From the NCBI RefSeq assembly GCF_008831285.2, contig NW_022205116.1, forward strand, positions 1-35,828: 35,828 nucleotides of DNA, read 5' to 3'. Of the stretch, positions 9,071-19,809 are shown piece after piece. How positions within the stretch are numbered: the first letter of the stretch is position 1; each line of letters starts with the position of its first letter. A program made the position numbers and the translations under genes. Origin of the DNA: Nymphaea colorata. Its lineage: Eukaryota > Streptophyta > Magnoliopsida > Nymphaeales > Nymphaeaceae. The notes beneath the pieces were generated by a model, which had not been told where the DNA came from, did no database searches, and saw only the letters and a program-made list of their open reading frames with translations.

Positions 9071-11676
9071 ATGGCTACCACCAGTCGGTCACTGCAGCCA
9101 CTTGTCTATCTTTTGTGTTTCTCCTCCTTCACCTTCATTGTGGTTCTCGGCCAAAGGGAGGTGCCCTCTGCCCTTGCTTCTCTGAGCAATGTGACTAACC
9201 AATTCGCATTGCTGTCTTTCAAATCCCTCGTCACCAGAGACCCTTATAATGTGTTATCAAATTGGAATTCCAACATCTCTTTCTAGTGGTTCACATAGGT
9301 CATTGCTCTGAACATGTCCAAAAGGCACTTGAAGGTACTATCTCCCCATACATCAGCAATCTCTCCTTCTTACATGATCTTGATCTCTCGAATGACAGTT
9401 TCCATGGTCACCTTCTCGTTGATTTTAGTTGTCTCCTCTGTTAAAAAAACTTTCCATCAGAAAAAACCATTTTGAGGGGTCGATCCCACAAACACTGAGC
9501 CATTGTCGAGGTCTCCAAATACTGTTAGCACCAGATAACCAATTCTATGGAAGCTTCCCAAAGTCTCTAGGCAGTTTGTCAGAACTCAAGTACTTAAACA
9601 TTAGTGGTAATAGGCTCACCGGCACTATTCCAGTTGCTTTGGCTAATGTCACAAAACTAAAGAGGTTTAATATCAGTGAAAATCAGATACAGGGAAACAT
9701 TCCTCCTGAGTTGGGAAGCGTAACCCACTTGATGGCCTTTAGCATGCAAATGAACAATCTCACTGGTACACTACCTGAGAGCTTGTTTAACCTATCTGCT
9801 CTTTCGGGTTTGATTTTCATGACCAATCAACTGATAGGGCATCTCCCAAAAAATGCTGGCCGCTTCCTGCCCAATCTCGAACAACTCTATATGGCTGCAA
9901 ACAATTTGATGGAACTCTCCGGGCTTCTCTTTCTAATGCTACAAGACTTCAAGTTCTTACTGCAGAAAGCAATAAATTTAGTGGTCTGATGCCATTAGAA
10001 TTAGGTAGTCTGTCACAACTCAGGCGCCTTTACCTAGGGAGAAGTATGTTTACCAATGTCTCTGGCAGCCGCAAGCTCTCCATTCTCGCATCCCTCACGA
10101 GGTGTCGGATGCTAGAGGAAGTTGATTTGTCACATAACTTTTTGAACGGCATTCTTCCTGCCTCTATTGGAAACCTGACAACCACCTTGTCGACACTGGA
10201 CCTTTCCTCTAATCAGATTTAAGGTACTATCCCATTGAACCTAGCCAACTTGACCAAGTTAATTGCCTTATGTTTGAGTTCCAACAAAATGAAAGGGCTC
10301 ATTCCACCAAATATAGGATAGATGTACAGCTTACAGGTGTTGCTTCTTTACAACAATGCATTAGAAGGCCCAATTCCACTGTCAATGTACCAGTTGGTCC
10401 GCATGTATGCTTTTACGATTGGACACAACGTGCTAATTGGGTCAATTTCAAGATCTATAAACAATCTCACTAGTTTGATAAAGCTGGATGTAAGCTCAAA
10501 CAATTTGTCATCAACACTACCACCTGGTCTTGTTTGTGCTAAAATTGCAAGACAACTCTTTCACTGGTCACCTCCCTCTAAATCTCAGAAATTTAGCCAT
10601 GATGGACTACATTGATATCTCTACAAACAAGCTGAGTGGAGAGTTGCCTGCATCATTATCAAAGCTCCAAATGCTAGAGTATTTGAACCTCTCTCACAAC
10701 ACATTTGATGGTCACATTCCTCAACAACTTGATCACATGGTAAACGTTGGAGCTATTGACCTTTCCCACAACAAGCTCTCGGGTGAGATACCAAAATCAT
10801 TGGAGAAACTTCAACACATCCACGTCTTGGACTTGTCCTTCAATCTATTGGAAGGAGAGATTCCAAGTGGTGGAAATTTTGCAAACCTTTCTGTTGAGTC
10901 GTTCCTAGGAAACTATGCACTATGTGGAGCTCCCAAGTTCCTTGCCCCATTGTGCTTAGACAAAACAAAGAGGCAGAGTAAAAGCAATGCGGCTAGAGTC
11001 ATTGCTGCTTGCACAATTGGAAGCTTGCCACTTTTCTTCATTGTTTGCACACTCATTGGTATCTCATGCTATAGAAAGAAGGGGTTGTTGAAACATCCCG
11101 ATGACATTGAAACATTACGAGGAATTACACTTCCAGTGATTTCTCACAGAGAGCTATTGCATGCAACGAGCAACTTCAGTAATGCAAATTTTCTTGGGAA
11201 TGGAAGCTTTGGTTCAGTGTACAAAGGAATTCTAGCAGATGGAATGATAGTGGCTGTTAAGGTCCTTAATTTGTTATTTGAGGGAGCATCTAAAAGTTTT
11301 GACGAGTGCACTGTTATGCACCAAATCAGGCATTGAAACCTCGTTAAAGTCATTACGTCTTGCTCTAGTAGAGATTTCAAGGCCTTAGTTTTTCAATACA
11401 TGCCCTGGGGGCCTATAAGTCTGTCTACATTTGGGTGGCCGTCACTTGAATCTCTTTCAGAGATTGGATATCATGATTGATGTGGCTTGTGCTCTAGAAT
11501 ATCTTCACCATGGTTATTCGGAGACTATAGTTCATTGTGATCTGAAGCCAAGTAATGTGCTTCTAGATGAGAACAAGACTGCATACGTCAGCGATTTTGG
11601 CATTGCAAAGATTCTAGTTGGTCAGAATTATTCTACTCTTACAGCCACTCTCGAACCACATGATACATTGTGCCAG

Positions 11677-12886
11677 GTATGTATCTCTTATTTTTTTGTC
11701 CTTTTATAAATTATGTGTTTCACGAAGTGTGAGTATAATTGCCTGATACGTTTCTTGAGTCAATGTGACCTGGCTTTGAGTTCTCATATGAGAGTGTGCA
11801 TGTGTGAACACACTCTCTTTCTCTTCAATAATGCTTTCCCAGAGAAAGAGGAAGAGAAGGTGGGATAGCATGGGAGGGGCAAAGAGAGAGTGGGTGGGTT
11901 TGCCAGTCCTAGTGGACTTTCTATCTCTCTCTCTCTCTCTTTCTATATATATATATAATATATATATACATATATATATATATAATATATATATATATTT
12001 TTATTTATTTATATTGAAATCATCTGATTAAGTTTTTTTTTAATTTTATATTGTTTAAAACATTGCAAAAAAATGCATTGTTGTAGTCAATGTTTTGGCT
12101 ACAGTTTTTACCAATGAAACTGTTTTTAAGGTCAAAAAATATGAAAAAGTGTCATCAGTAACATAGGTAGCACACTGATTTCCTTATATAATTATTTCAA
12201 TTATATGTAAAGGTCATTGATAAACTATTTTACATGGACAGTGTATTCATTGTTCGTATGGCTTATGGTGTTGCATGCTAGTTTTTCATTGTTTTGTGCT
12301 CACATACATGTGTTGTTTTAATGTCCTCAATAGACTGCAATTGATCTTCTTCTTTTAACGGAAGTTATAAATTTTATTCCTTTTTTGCATAAAAGAATCC
12401 TAATCGTAAATACCTTTCTACCTAATGGCCTGAGACTGGCTAACAATTGGCACTTTTGAATAATTCACTTGATTTAGGAGCCATTTAAGAGAACATTGAG
12501 ATAGGTCACAGGAGAATTAGAAGTAAGATGAGTTTCATTAGGCATTTATGTTATGAAATCACTGCACCATACAGTTGATGAATCTCAACAAATTTCACAT
12601 GCCCCATAGAAAAAAAACTGGATACATGTTTGAATTCTTTTAAGAGCACTAGAATATCATATAAATATATAAGACTTCAGTTCTAAATCATAATCTTGTA
12701 TTCTTTTTAGATGTATATATGAGAATACAACAAGAGAAAGGAGGATTGGAGGTTCAATTGATCTTAAGTCCACTAATTTCCAGGCCTCTAGCCAAAACCA
12801 ATTATTGCAATTGTGTCATAGATGAGCACTAGCCAATTATATTGTGCTTGCTAATCATGTCTAATATTGTTGAGTGGTTGAATTAG
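11677..12886 (+). other. Intron of RLK2
   Basis: GT follows 'tgccag' at 11,676, and AG at 12,885-12,886 precedes 'aatttgggatggctgg'. Length is 1210 bp, more than twice the RLK1 intron. The 3' half (from about 12,300) is clearly similar to 19,810-20,350 upstream of RLK3, for example 'tgcctgtctaccgaatggc' there against 'atacctttctacctaatggc' here. Confidence 0.8.
11921..12000. repeat. CT then TA microsatellite in the RLK2 intron
   Basis: A run of CT dinucleotides is followed by interrupted TA repeats ('ctatatatatatataata...'). A shorter CT-rich plus TA tract lies at about 19,645-19,682 upstream of RLK3 and may be the paralogous position. Confidence 0.85.
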
Positions 12887-13596
12887 AATTTGGGATGGCT
12901 GGAAAGGTATCAGCCAAAGCAGATGTCTACAGCTATGGAATTCTTCTCCTGGAGGTGTTTACCAGAAGAAAACCTACTGATGAACAGTTTGATGGGGATT
13001 TTAGATGTCATTGATAGCCATCTTCTAAACGAAAGCAACAATACTGCAACTGAAACATCAGCTGCTAGGAATGAGCTGCTGGTGACGATCATGGAGATAG
13101 GCTTGTCGTGTTCAAGGGAGTCTCCAAATGAGAGAATGGAAATGAAGGATGTGGCTGCAGGGTTAAGAAGGATACGCAGAGAACATGATGAATGACAAAA
13201 GAGAAATAGTCCAGGGCACAACTTGTGATTAGCTAAAATGGCCAGACGCAGTTACCAATAGGCTAAATAGTTCAATGTAGAAATGTAGTGTGATTGCTTT
13301 CATTGAGCACTGTCACTTGCATTGCTCACACACAGTCTTTTATAATGATTTGGTTAATGTATTTGTGCATGTTTTCCTGAGCAATTTGAGTGACTAACTT
13401 GTAGAACAACTTAAACACTTCCAATGAAAGTTGCACAAAAGTGGCTTGATAATTTGTCCATTATTGTTGTTCTTGTCATATTCTCAAGAAAGGATACCCC
13501 AACTGCCATAATTTGAGTTCACACCAATCCTCTCCGTTTTCTAAAATTTTGCTTTAATATATCCTCAGTGCACAATTTCCCAAATCTGCCAAAAAA

Positions 13597-14510
13597 AAGT
13601 GCAACAAGAAAAATGAAAAAAAATGTATAATTCTGGTAAGTTTTGGGCTGCAGTCTAAGTTTATCTAAAAAAAAACCCTTGAATGGGAGGATGAGAATTG
13701 TCAGCTATGAGTGTCATTGCATTATTGAATAATGTTAAATGTAATGGCCCCTAACAAGAGACCGTGTGCTATGGACTAGAAATGACCACAAAAACCATGC
13801 TAACTAAATAGAAGACCCCTATCCCATAAGGGGCAAAAGTGGAACTTGGAAAAAATTCACTTTATTTCCCAGGAATTGAAGCCACCCAATGTTAAAGGAG
13901 GCTTGGTGTTATATTAAAAAAATTATATCTTTGATCTTTTCAAGTGTGCGAAAGTGCATAAAGCCAAACACATAAGCCGTACAAAAATAATGCACAACAA
14001 GGCGAATGCACAAAAATGTATAATTCTGGTAAGTTTTAGAGTGAAGTCCAATTTTATCTACAGAAAACCCTTGAATGAGGAGGATTGGAATTATATGATA
14101 TGAGCATTGTGTCATTGTAGCATGTTATTGCAATTGCCCCTAACAAATGATGAAGTATTATGGACTAAAAGTGACCAAAATGATCCTTCTAGTTAAATAA
14201 AAGACCCCTCTCCCTTTAAGGGCGAAATAAATGTAGAAAAATTTCATTCTATTTCCTAGTAACTGAGCCACCAATGTTAAAGGAAGCTTAGTGTTATATC
14301 AAAGGAAGTACTATTTATTTGGTGTTCTCAAGCATGCAAAAATGCATGAAGCCATTCCTATAAACATGCCAATGGCCATATATATAAAATTATTTTCTGG
14401 TACCAGTATGAAGTTCAAGGACGCTACTTCATATTATAGTATCGTGGAAGCATTACAAATATGTGACCATATCTCGCTGTTATTGCCTTCAGTGTGAATA
14501 GGGCAAAAGT
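13597..14510 (+). repeat. 393-bp internal tandem duplication within SD-A copy 2
   Basis: 'gtataattctggtaagtttt' occurs at 13,625 and again at 14,018, and both are followed by the same ordered landmarks ('acccttgaatg', 'gcccctaacaa', 'tatggacta', 'agacccct'). SD-A copies 1 and 3 have this module once. The first unit ends inside the copia relic at about 13,980, where the second begins. Confidence 0.8.
14250..14497 (+). pseudogene. Ty1/copia reverse transcriptase fragment (second copy in SD-A2)
   Basis: An open frame of 68 codons ends at 14,497. It contains 'LYQRKY', 'AKMHEAIPINMPMA' and 'IKLFSGTSMKFKDATSYYS', matching the copia segment between reverse transcriptase and RNase H. The 'GALQY' motif has decayed to 'EALQI'. 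A shorter, more damaged copy lies at about 13,860-13,980. It is longer uninterrupted than the relic at 767 but is still a fragment without catalytic residues. Confidence 0.7.
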
Positions 14511-15779
14511 GAATTGGTTGAAGCATCTTTAAGATGAGTCTAATTAATATTTAAAGAACATTAATAAATAGGGTGATGAGTGCAAGTTTGCTGGGTTCTT
14601 AGGGTTCATGCAAACTTTACAATTTTAAGATTCTCATTTTTAAACAAAGTGTACTTGGATACTATGTGAGGTATAAAGATTTTTAACTTTGATGAGGTGT
14701 ATTTATGTGCTTGCAATGTGTTACTATGCAAGTTGAAACTTGGACTAGGATAATAAACTAGGCCTTTAGGCAATTCGGCTTATAATGGAACCTTGAATTT
14801 GACCTGGTTCGACCAAGAACCTGGCTTGGTTCTCACTGCTGCGGGAGAGGAAGCATCCCTATCTGACATTAACGACGTAGAAAAACAGTATTTCACTCAT
14901 TTTGCCAGCCAATTCATTCGCAAATGCCTTTACCAAGTAAAAAGCGCATCAAAAGTTCATTGACCATCTGGTAGAAAGCGGAAGATCCTTCCCTGTTTCT
15001 TGTCTCCCTAGACTACAAGGTCTGTTTTCAGCGCCTTAAAAGTACTATTACCCACCTTGTACTCCAATTTGTGAATTGATGAGCCATCTTTGTAGCATTG
15101 GACGTTGACACCTCTGACACTCAAAATAAACATAGCTGAGATTGTCATTCTACATAAAAAACAATAGCAAAGTTAGAATAATTATTCAAACTAAAACTAG
15201 CCAAACATCACAGTGCTTAAGACAATCACTTTTTCCATTTAAGTGTTAAAAAAACAGCATCAATCCACCAAAAATATAGATACAATTTGTACAACCAAAA
15301 GCCTCATTCAGTGGGTTGCACACATGAACATGAACATGAACATGTAGACTGACATTTATATGCATTGATAGAACAAGAAAAAAAGACGGGAATGTAGCCT
15401 GCAAGCTAGGAAAAGGAAAGTTGATGCATATGCATACGCAGATTTTGTAGCTTGCGAGCTTTAGATATCTAGTAGATGAGTGACTAAATTATCATAAATG
15501 CAGAAAAAATCATCCAACTAAAAGAAGGTCTGAACTTTGACAACTTATGATATTTGGTAATCGATGGACAAGAATTTTGGAAGTGGAATGGAGGGAGGAA
15601 GGGTGTTCGAAAGGGGCGGACCTTCTCGGGTTTCTGACAATCGATCTCTCCCTGGTAAATCTGTGGTTCTCATCATCAAGATTCAGAAGTGGATTTTGAG
15701 CAACTCTCAATTCAGATGATAAATGGAACACCAATAAGGAAGATCGCTTCAAAGATTTTGGAATAGATGAAGCAGCCCT
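14511..15779. other. Unassigned region, possible exon relic at 14,875-15,060
   Basis: I recognise no gene. The + strand at about 14,875-14,945 has a short open run ('EKQYFTHFASQFIRK') without a family I can name, followed by stops. The sequence at 15,300-15,500 is AT-rich with 'gaacat' repeats at 15,327-15,344. The start of the LINE relic near 15,780 sets the right limit. Confidence 0.25.
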
Positions 15780-17040
15780 TTCGTTGGACTGTGATTCACT
15801 GTGTCATTGGAGACTTATAGAAGAAGAGCATTGTTTATGCTTACATTGATAATGATCTGATAAGTCCATGGAAAGCAGCTGCAAACCCTAAGTTCTCTTT
15901 CTAAGGAGGGATGCTTTTCATGTAAGGGTTCATAGTGAGGATGAACTCGGTAGTTTTTAGAAGGGGAGAATGGAAAATGGGTGGACGAGTGATGGTTGCC
16001 AGCAGATGGGATCCAAGATGCTCCTTATCGATTGAGGAGAAATGGGAGTGCCAATCTGGATTAGGGTTCCTAATTTGCCAGTATTTTTATGGAATCGATG
16101 CACTTTCCAAGCTACTGCCAGAGCGCTATAGAGAGAACCGATGGAAGATGACATCCATACTCAATCGATGTCAAGAATTGGGCTTGCAGAATCTGTGTGC
16201 AGGTAGCATTGGATTTCAATCCAAAATCTGAGGTTGAATTGGAATTAGAAGAGGGAGAAATTGTTCTTCAAGAAATCAACTATGTGAGTAACATTAAATT
16301 TTTCTCCCATTGCAAAATGAATATATACTCAAATGACAAGTCGGTGTAGAGTTGATCAATTGGTGGTTTCTTCTCAAGAGGGTGTGGCAAAGAAAGATGG
16401 ATGGAAGGAATTGAAGATTATGTTATGTCAGGAGAGCTAAGGAGTGGCAGGGAGGGAATAAGAAAAAAATTTTGGGAAAAAGTGAGGAGTTAATAAAGGA
16501 GAGATCCAGATCAAAAGCAGAACCAGAATTGGGGGACAACAAGTTTCGGTTTCTCCATAAGCAGATGGAAGTTGAAAGGAACATTATGCCCAGAAAGATT
16601 GGAATGCAGAGATTGATTTACAGGAGACCAGCAATTGCGGAGTAACTTGAAGACCAACCAGCTGGTGGGTGACGAGAAGATAGAGCAGGAGATAGAGAAT
16701 CAATTGATAACAAAAAGAATCGAAGGGGAGAACCATGAGTCTTCATCAGGTTTGATTCTTTCTCCTCCATTAAAAAATAATTTTCAGGATTCTTGTTGTT
16801 TGGATGGAATGAAAAGTAGCAAAGAAATGAGTGGTTTCGAGAGTGAGGTTATGGTGAACGACTCACCACCAGGTTTGTCAAGAAGAGAAAGTGGGAGAAG
16901 AGTTGGTAAGAAAGGAAAGGTGATTGATGATGCTTCCACATGATGATGAGGAACATAATTCCAGAGTAATGAGGATAGGGTCGAGGCTGGAAAAGGAGAA
17001 ACAGAGTTCACAACACCAAATATATCCTATGACAGCACTC
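15780..17040 (+). pseudogene. Plant LINE ORF1 relic (DUF4283 domain)
   Basis: Translated pieces follow the DUF4283 pattern of plant L1-type ORF1, a nucleic-acid-binding protein. 'FHVRVHSEDELG' (about 15,918) and 'RRGEWKMGGRVMVASRW' (about 15,960) are followed, after a +1 shift near 16,045, by 'VPIWIRVPNLPVFLWNR' (about 16,050-16,100), 'THTQSMSRIGLAE'-like sequence, and, in a further frame, 'VALDFNPKSE' (about 16,205). In-frame stops occur near 16,120 and 16,205. Low-complexity charged sequence continues to about 16,940. No reverse transcriptase or endonuclease follows; the SD-B block begins at about 17,085. LINE copies normally lose the 5' end, so keeping ORF1 while lacking ORF2 implies later deletion, or that this is a DUF4283 relic of another kind. 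Confidence 0.7.
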
Positions 17041-17527
17041 TATTACGGACATTAGCTTTCCACTAGCTGCTATGAAAACAAATCGGTTGGGTCTTCATCT
17101 CCTATCCTAATTTAAAAACAAGTTCAGATCCGACAAACATATGCATATGTATCATTTCACATCCTTGTTGGATCCCACTGGAACATTGGACTCCCAGTCT
17201 CATTCAACTTATGAAAGAGCATGACCAATCTAAACCCTTTTGCTCCAAATTTCTGCACCAAAAATGGAACCAAAATCAGGTCAAAAATTGGTAATTGAAC
17301 TTATTAAATCTATTTACATAACTAATCAAAGTGGATTCGCAAAACCAAATTACTGATGCTTCATGACGATGGTCAGGTCAACAATGGGACTTGGGTCAAA
17401 ATCCAACCAAATGGAGTCTGAGATCCAGAATGGAGAATTCCCAGTGTCACCAGGAAGCATCTGGCAACTCACAAAATACACCTAACTTTTGTTATTATAA
17501 AAACCACACAGTTGTGCCATGATAAAC

Positions 17528-17543
17528 TATATATATATATATA

Positions 17544-17594
<51 letters not shown>

Positions 17595-17595
17595 G
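17528..17595. repeat. (TA)n - A34 - (TA)n composite simple repeat
   Basis: A TA run (17,528-17,546), 34 consecutive A (17,547-17,580) and a second TA run to 'tag' at 17,595. The paralogous site near 5805-5820 has only 'aaatatatataaact', so this grew in this copy. The two TA arms can pair with each other across the A tract. Confidence 0.85.
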
Positions 17596-17641
17596 TTAGT
17601 ACCCTTTAAACGAACTTTACGCTTGACTATGTTTTCTCACC

Positions 17642-17908
17642 CTTCGCCCTTGGCCCTTTCCCTTCACCACTTCGCGGCTTCACCCCTTTGGCCTTTCCCT
17701 TTCTGGTGAATTTGGGCCAATGGATTATGGGCAGGAAAAAATTGCGACTGCTTTAAGTTTTCTGGAGCTGGATCGCTGTTGACTGTGGAGCCCGACCCGA
17801 TCCATTTCTGGCATGGGCAACACAGGCGTGAAGCTCCTTTTCACATCGAGCTTTCTTGGGCTGGCATGGGCAGGCGCCCATGCCAGCCCCACGATAGCTC
17901 CACTACTG
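17642..17908 (-). mobile_element. GC-rich insert, likely degraded hAT-like MITE
   Basis: This stretch replaces about 55 bases of SD-B copy 1 (between 'ttttctcacc' and 'attaataaaaggg'). Read on the minus strand it starts 'cagtagtggagctat' and soon has 'ggctggcatgggc', close to the MITE at 24,739 ('cagtggtggagtaat', 'agctggtgtgggc'). The other end and the target duplication are not visible, so it is probably truncated. It also encloses a near-perfect hairpin. Confidence 0.45.
17858..17889. repeat. Perfect 14-bp inverted repeat with 4-base loop
   Basis: 'gggctggcatgggc' (17,858-17,871), spacer 'aggc', then its exact reverse complement (17,876-17,889). It lies near the inner side of the presumed MITE terminus, so it is more likely a transposon subterminal structure than a host RNA element. 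Confidence 0.8.
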
Positions 17909-18396
17909 ATTTCATGTATTAATAAAAGGGCATAACTGGTCGGGACATGGTTAACCATATATGTATGTTATTTCATGTTGTCACAGTTGCCGATAATGGA
18001 AATTAATGAGTTAATTAATTTGTTTATATGGAAACAACTTTTAGTCTTTTCATTTTAATAATTATACGTAAGCTATTTAGTAACTAGCAGAAGTTATTCT
18101 TAATCAACAGTAAAATATCTTGTATTTCTTCTCATCCCCATATCTTTAGACAAATTTTCAAATGTTCCATCAATTATTTGAAAATATAAGCTTCTTCACC
18201 GTTTATATTAACATAAAACCAGGAGCATATACACCTTCCTATCTCACAGTTGCCGATTTAAAGAAATATTCTTATGAAACGGAAAAGCTGGAACGTAACT
18301 TGTTCATGGTTTCACTTCTGTTCGTGAGTTGACACAAACCCTTTAACTTCGTGAGCCCGGAGTAGTTGAGTAGTGCCCAAATTCTTTGGGACTAGA

Positions 18397-18757
18397 TAGG
18401 GCTGTACAATTAGTCAAGCTTACTCAAGCTCGACTTGAGCTTGTTCAGTTACGCTCGATTTGATAACTCAAGTTTATAAAGGAGTCGAATTCGAGTTACA
18501 TGAATTTGACTCTATTTTCTTTAATTTAGCTTCTTTTTTTAATTTTCAAATTTAAAACAAAGAAATTGAAGGAAAAGTTGGTAAAGGAACTTAAACGATC
18601 AAGCCACTATTTGGTCTATTGAGTCAACCTTTTTCTGATCTTGTACAGCTGAGTCGAGCTCAAGCCACGATTTTGGTCGATCGAATTGACCTTTTGCTGT
18701 TCTTTTACAGCTCGACTCGAGCTTGAGCCCAGCAATGATTCCATGTATGCAGCCCGA
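18397..18757 (+). mobile_element. 361-bp 'TAGGGCTG' hAT-like MITE
   Basis: Left end 'tagggctgtac', right end 'atgcagcccga', approximate inverted repeats. Flanks 'ggactaga' (18,389-18,396) and 'ggactagt' (18,758-18,765) form an 8-bp target duplication with one mismatch. The paralogous element at 6394-6729 has lost its right end. The body is rich in 'ctcgagct' words and has no coding capacity. Confidence 0.8.
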
Positions 18758-18897
18758 GGACTAGTGTTTCTGAGTTGACCACAGAACTGAAGCATTTATT
18801 GGAACGATGTCTCGGCCCATTGGAGCGATTCAAGCTGATTCTGGTAACATCGATCGTCTGATCAGTGGGAATAGCTCTGCTGATAATGCCAACAAGC

Positions 18898-18905
18898 CCT
18901 TCTAT
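18898..18905. other. Empty site for the 177-bp MITE
   Basis: 'ccttctat' stands once here between sequences that flank the MITE at 6848-7024 in SD-B copy 1. It shows the pre-insertion state and confirms the target duplication there. Confidence 0.75.
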
Positions 18906-19447
18906 TATATGTAGTCAATTTCGATAAAAAAAAGAGAGAAATTAAAAAAATGGTCAAGTCAAAAACTGGAAAAAGAGCATGATATTGAAAATATGTTTGC
19001 TAAGGGACGAAAAAATCTTGTTGATGTAATCTATTGCGCCAATTATGGTAAGAAGTTTCAGGAGACTCAATGTGTCCAAATAAGAAAGCAATATCACATT
19101 CTTTTCAAGAGCGTGGACTTAATTTTCCATTGATTTTGAAAAAAAAAAGGATAAATTTTCTGAAACACAACTTATAACATGACCATCATATGGGTTAGCG
19201 GCTTGAGGTGAGGACTGATAGGCGGACAGTTAATATTTGAGGGTTTTGGTTCTGTGCCACACTACACAACCCGAATAACATTCCTTAGCACCTCAATTAA
19301 ATGCCACCTAGTTTGAATAAATAGGCATTCATATTCAACACAGCCAGCCACAGTAGTGTGACTAAAATCAGCTTTTGAAGGGAGTGGATGAAGTTGGCCT
19401 AACTCCAGTCCGGTGATTTAGATGATGTAGTTGATAGTCAGCACAGT

Positions 19448-19809
19448 GTTGTCATAATTAGCAAAAATGAATGGCTATCATTGCATCAACATTTTGATTA
19501 TATAAAATTCAACTTTTTCATAAAAACAACTTGACTCAAAGCATGTTTTATATCAAAATAGTTTTTATAAATATATTAGGATTTTATATTTTATTTAAAA
19601 TATTTTTGAAGCAAAATATTAAAGTGTCTGCTTTTTACCAATTTCTCTCTCCCTCTCCCCTTATATATATATATATATATTGGCCCTGACTTATGTGTGT
19701 GGATGTGTGTGTCTGATTTCAATATAATATCAAAAATATATTAATTGATGTACAAACATTCATGATCCATCTAATCATCACGATTTGATAGTTCACACAT
19801 GAAGAAATG
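19448..19809. other. AT-rich stretch spanning the probable RLK3 deletion junction
   Basis: No gene is present. SD-B similarity ends at about 19,447 and similarity to the 3' part of the RLK2 intron starts by about 19,810, perhaps already at the CT/TA tract near 19,645. In the RLK2 unit these points are separated by nearly 5 kb containing the whole first exon, so a large deletion probably lies here. Confidence 0.5.

Larger units (their letters stand above)
9071..13195 (+). pseudogene. RLK2: near full-length LRR receptor kinase pseudogene (subfamily XII-like, non-RD)
   Basis: The relic has the full layout of an FLS2/EFR/XA21-type surface immune receptor. ATG at 9071 starts a signal peptide ('LVYLLCFSSFTFIVVLG'), followed by an LRR-N cap, about 21 LRRs (9330-10,880, 'NxLxGxIP' repeats), a membrane helix near 11,000-11,070, the glycine loop '[12 protein letters not shown]', 'VAVK', 'HCDLKPSN', 'DFG', and a last exon from 12,887. 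Lesions: TAG at 9284-9286 and TAG shortly after, with the capping Cys-x-Trp region lost; frameshifts near 9330, 9435, 9905 and 10,535; stops at 10,220-10,222, 10,319-10,321 and 11,334-11,336 (CGA to TGA in 'RHRN'); a net 2-base loss near 11,410; a 1-base loss plus GGA to TGA near 11,650-11,663; and a 44-bp deletion near 13,003 removing the 'RQWV' segment. Family call is firm; inactivity is nearly certain unless these are assembly errors. Confidence 0.93.
13196..14510 (+). repeat. Segmental duplication SD-A, copy 2 (short)
   Basis: The stretch directly after RLK2 matches the one after RLK3: 13,255-13,330 against 20,790-20,870 ('tgattgctttcattgag'). It then follows SD-A from 13,420, including 'tccattatt', the 'ttctggtaagtttt' region and the copia relic. 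It stops soon after the copia relic, before the GA-rich minisatellite present in copies 1 and 3. No gene is present beyond the copia fragments. Confidence 0.75.
17085..19447 (+). repeat. Segmental duplication SD-B, copy 2
   Basis: Matches 5365-7370 in order and orientation. Relative to copy 1 it has gained a TA/A/TA expansion (17,528-17,595), a GC-rich insert (about 17,642-17,908) and about 145 bases at 19,207-19,352 (or copy 1 lost the latter). It lacks the MITE found at 6848-7024. It lies upstream of RLK3, mirroring copy 1 upstream of RLK2. No gene is present. Confidence 0.8.

Noticed and set aside
12910-13221. Minus-strand 103-codon frame opposite RLK2's last exon
   Set aside because: Antisense shadow of the kinase exon; a similar antisense frame opposite RLK3 (20,438-20,755) confirms it mirrors the exon.
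16635-16943. 102-codon frame as an independent gene
   Set aside because: It continues the composition of the DUF4283 relic upstream and has no start context or domain of its own; best seen as the tail of that relic.
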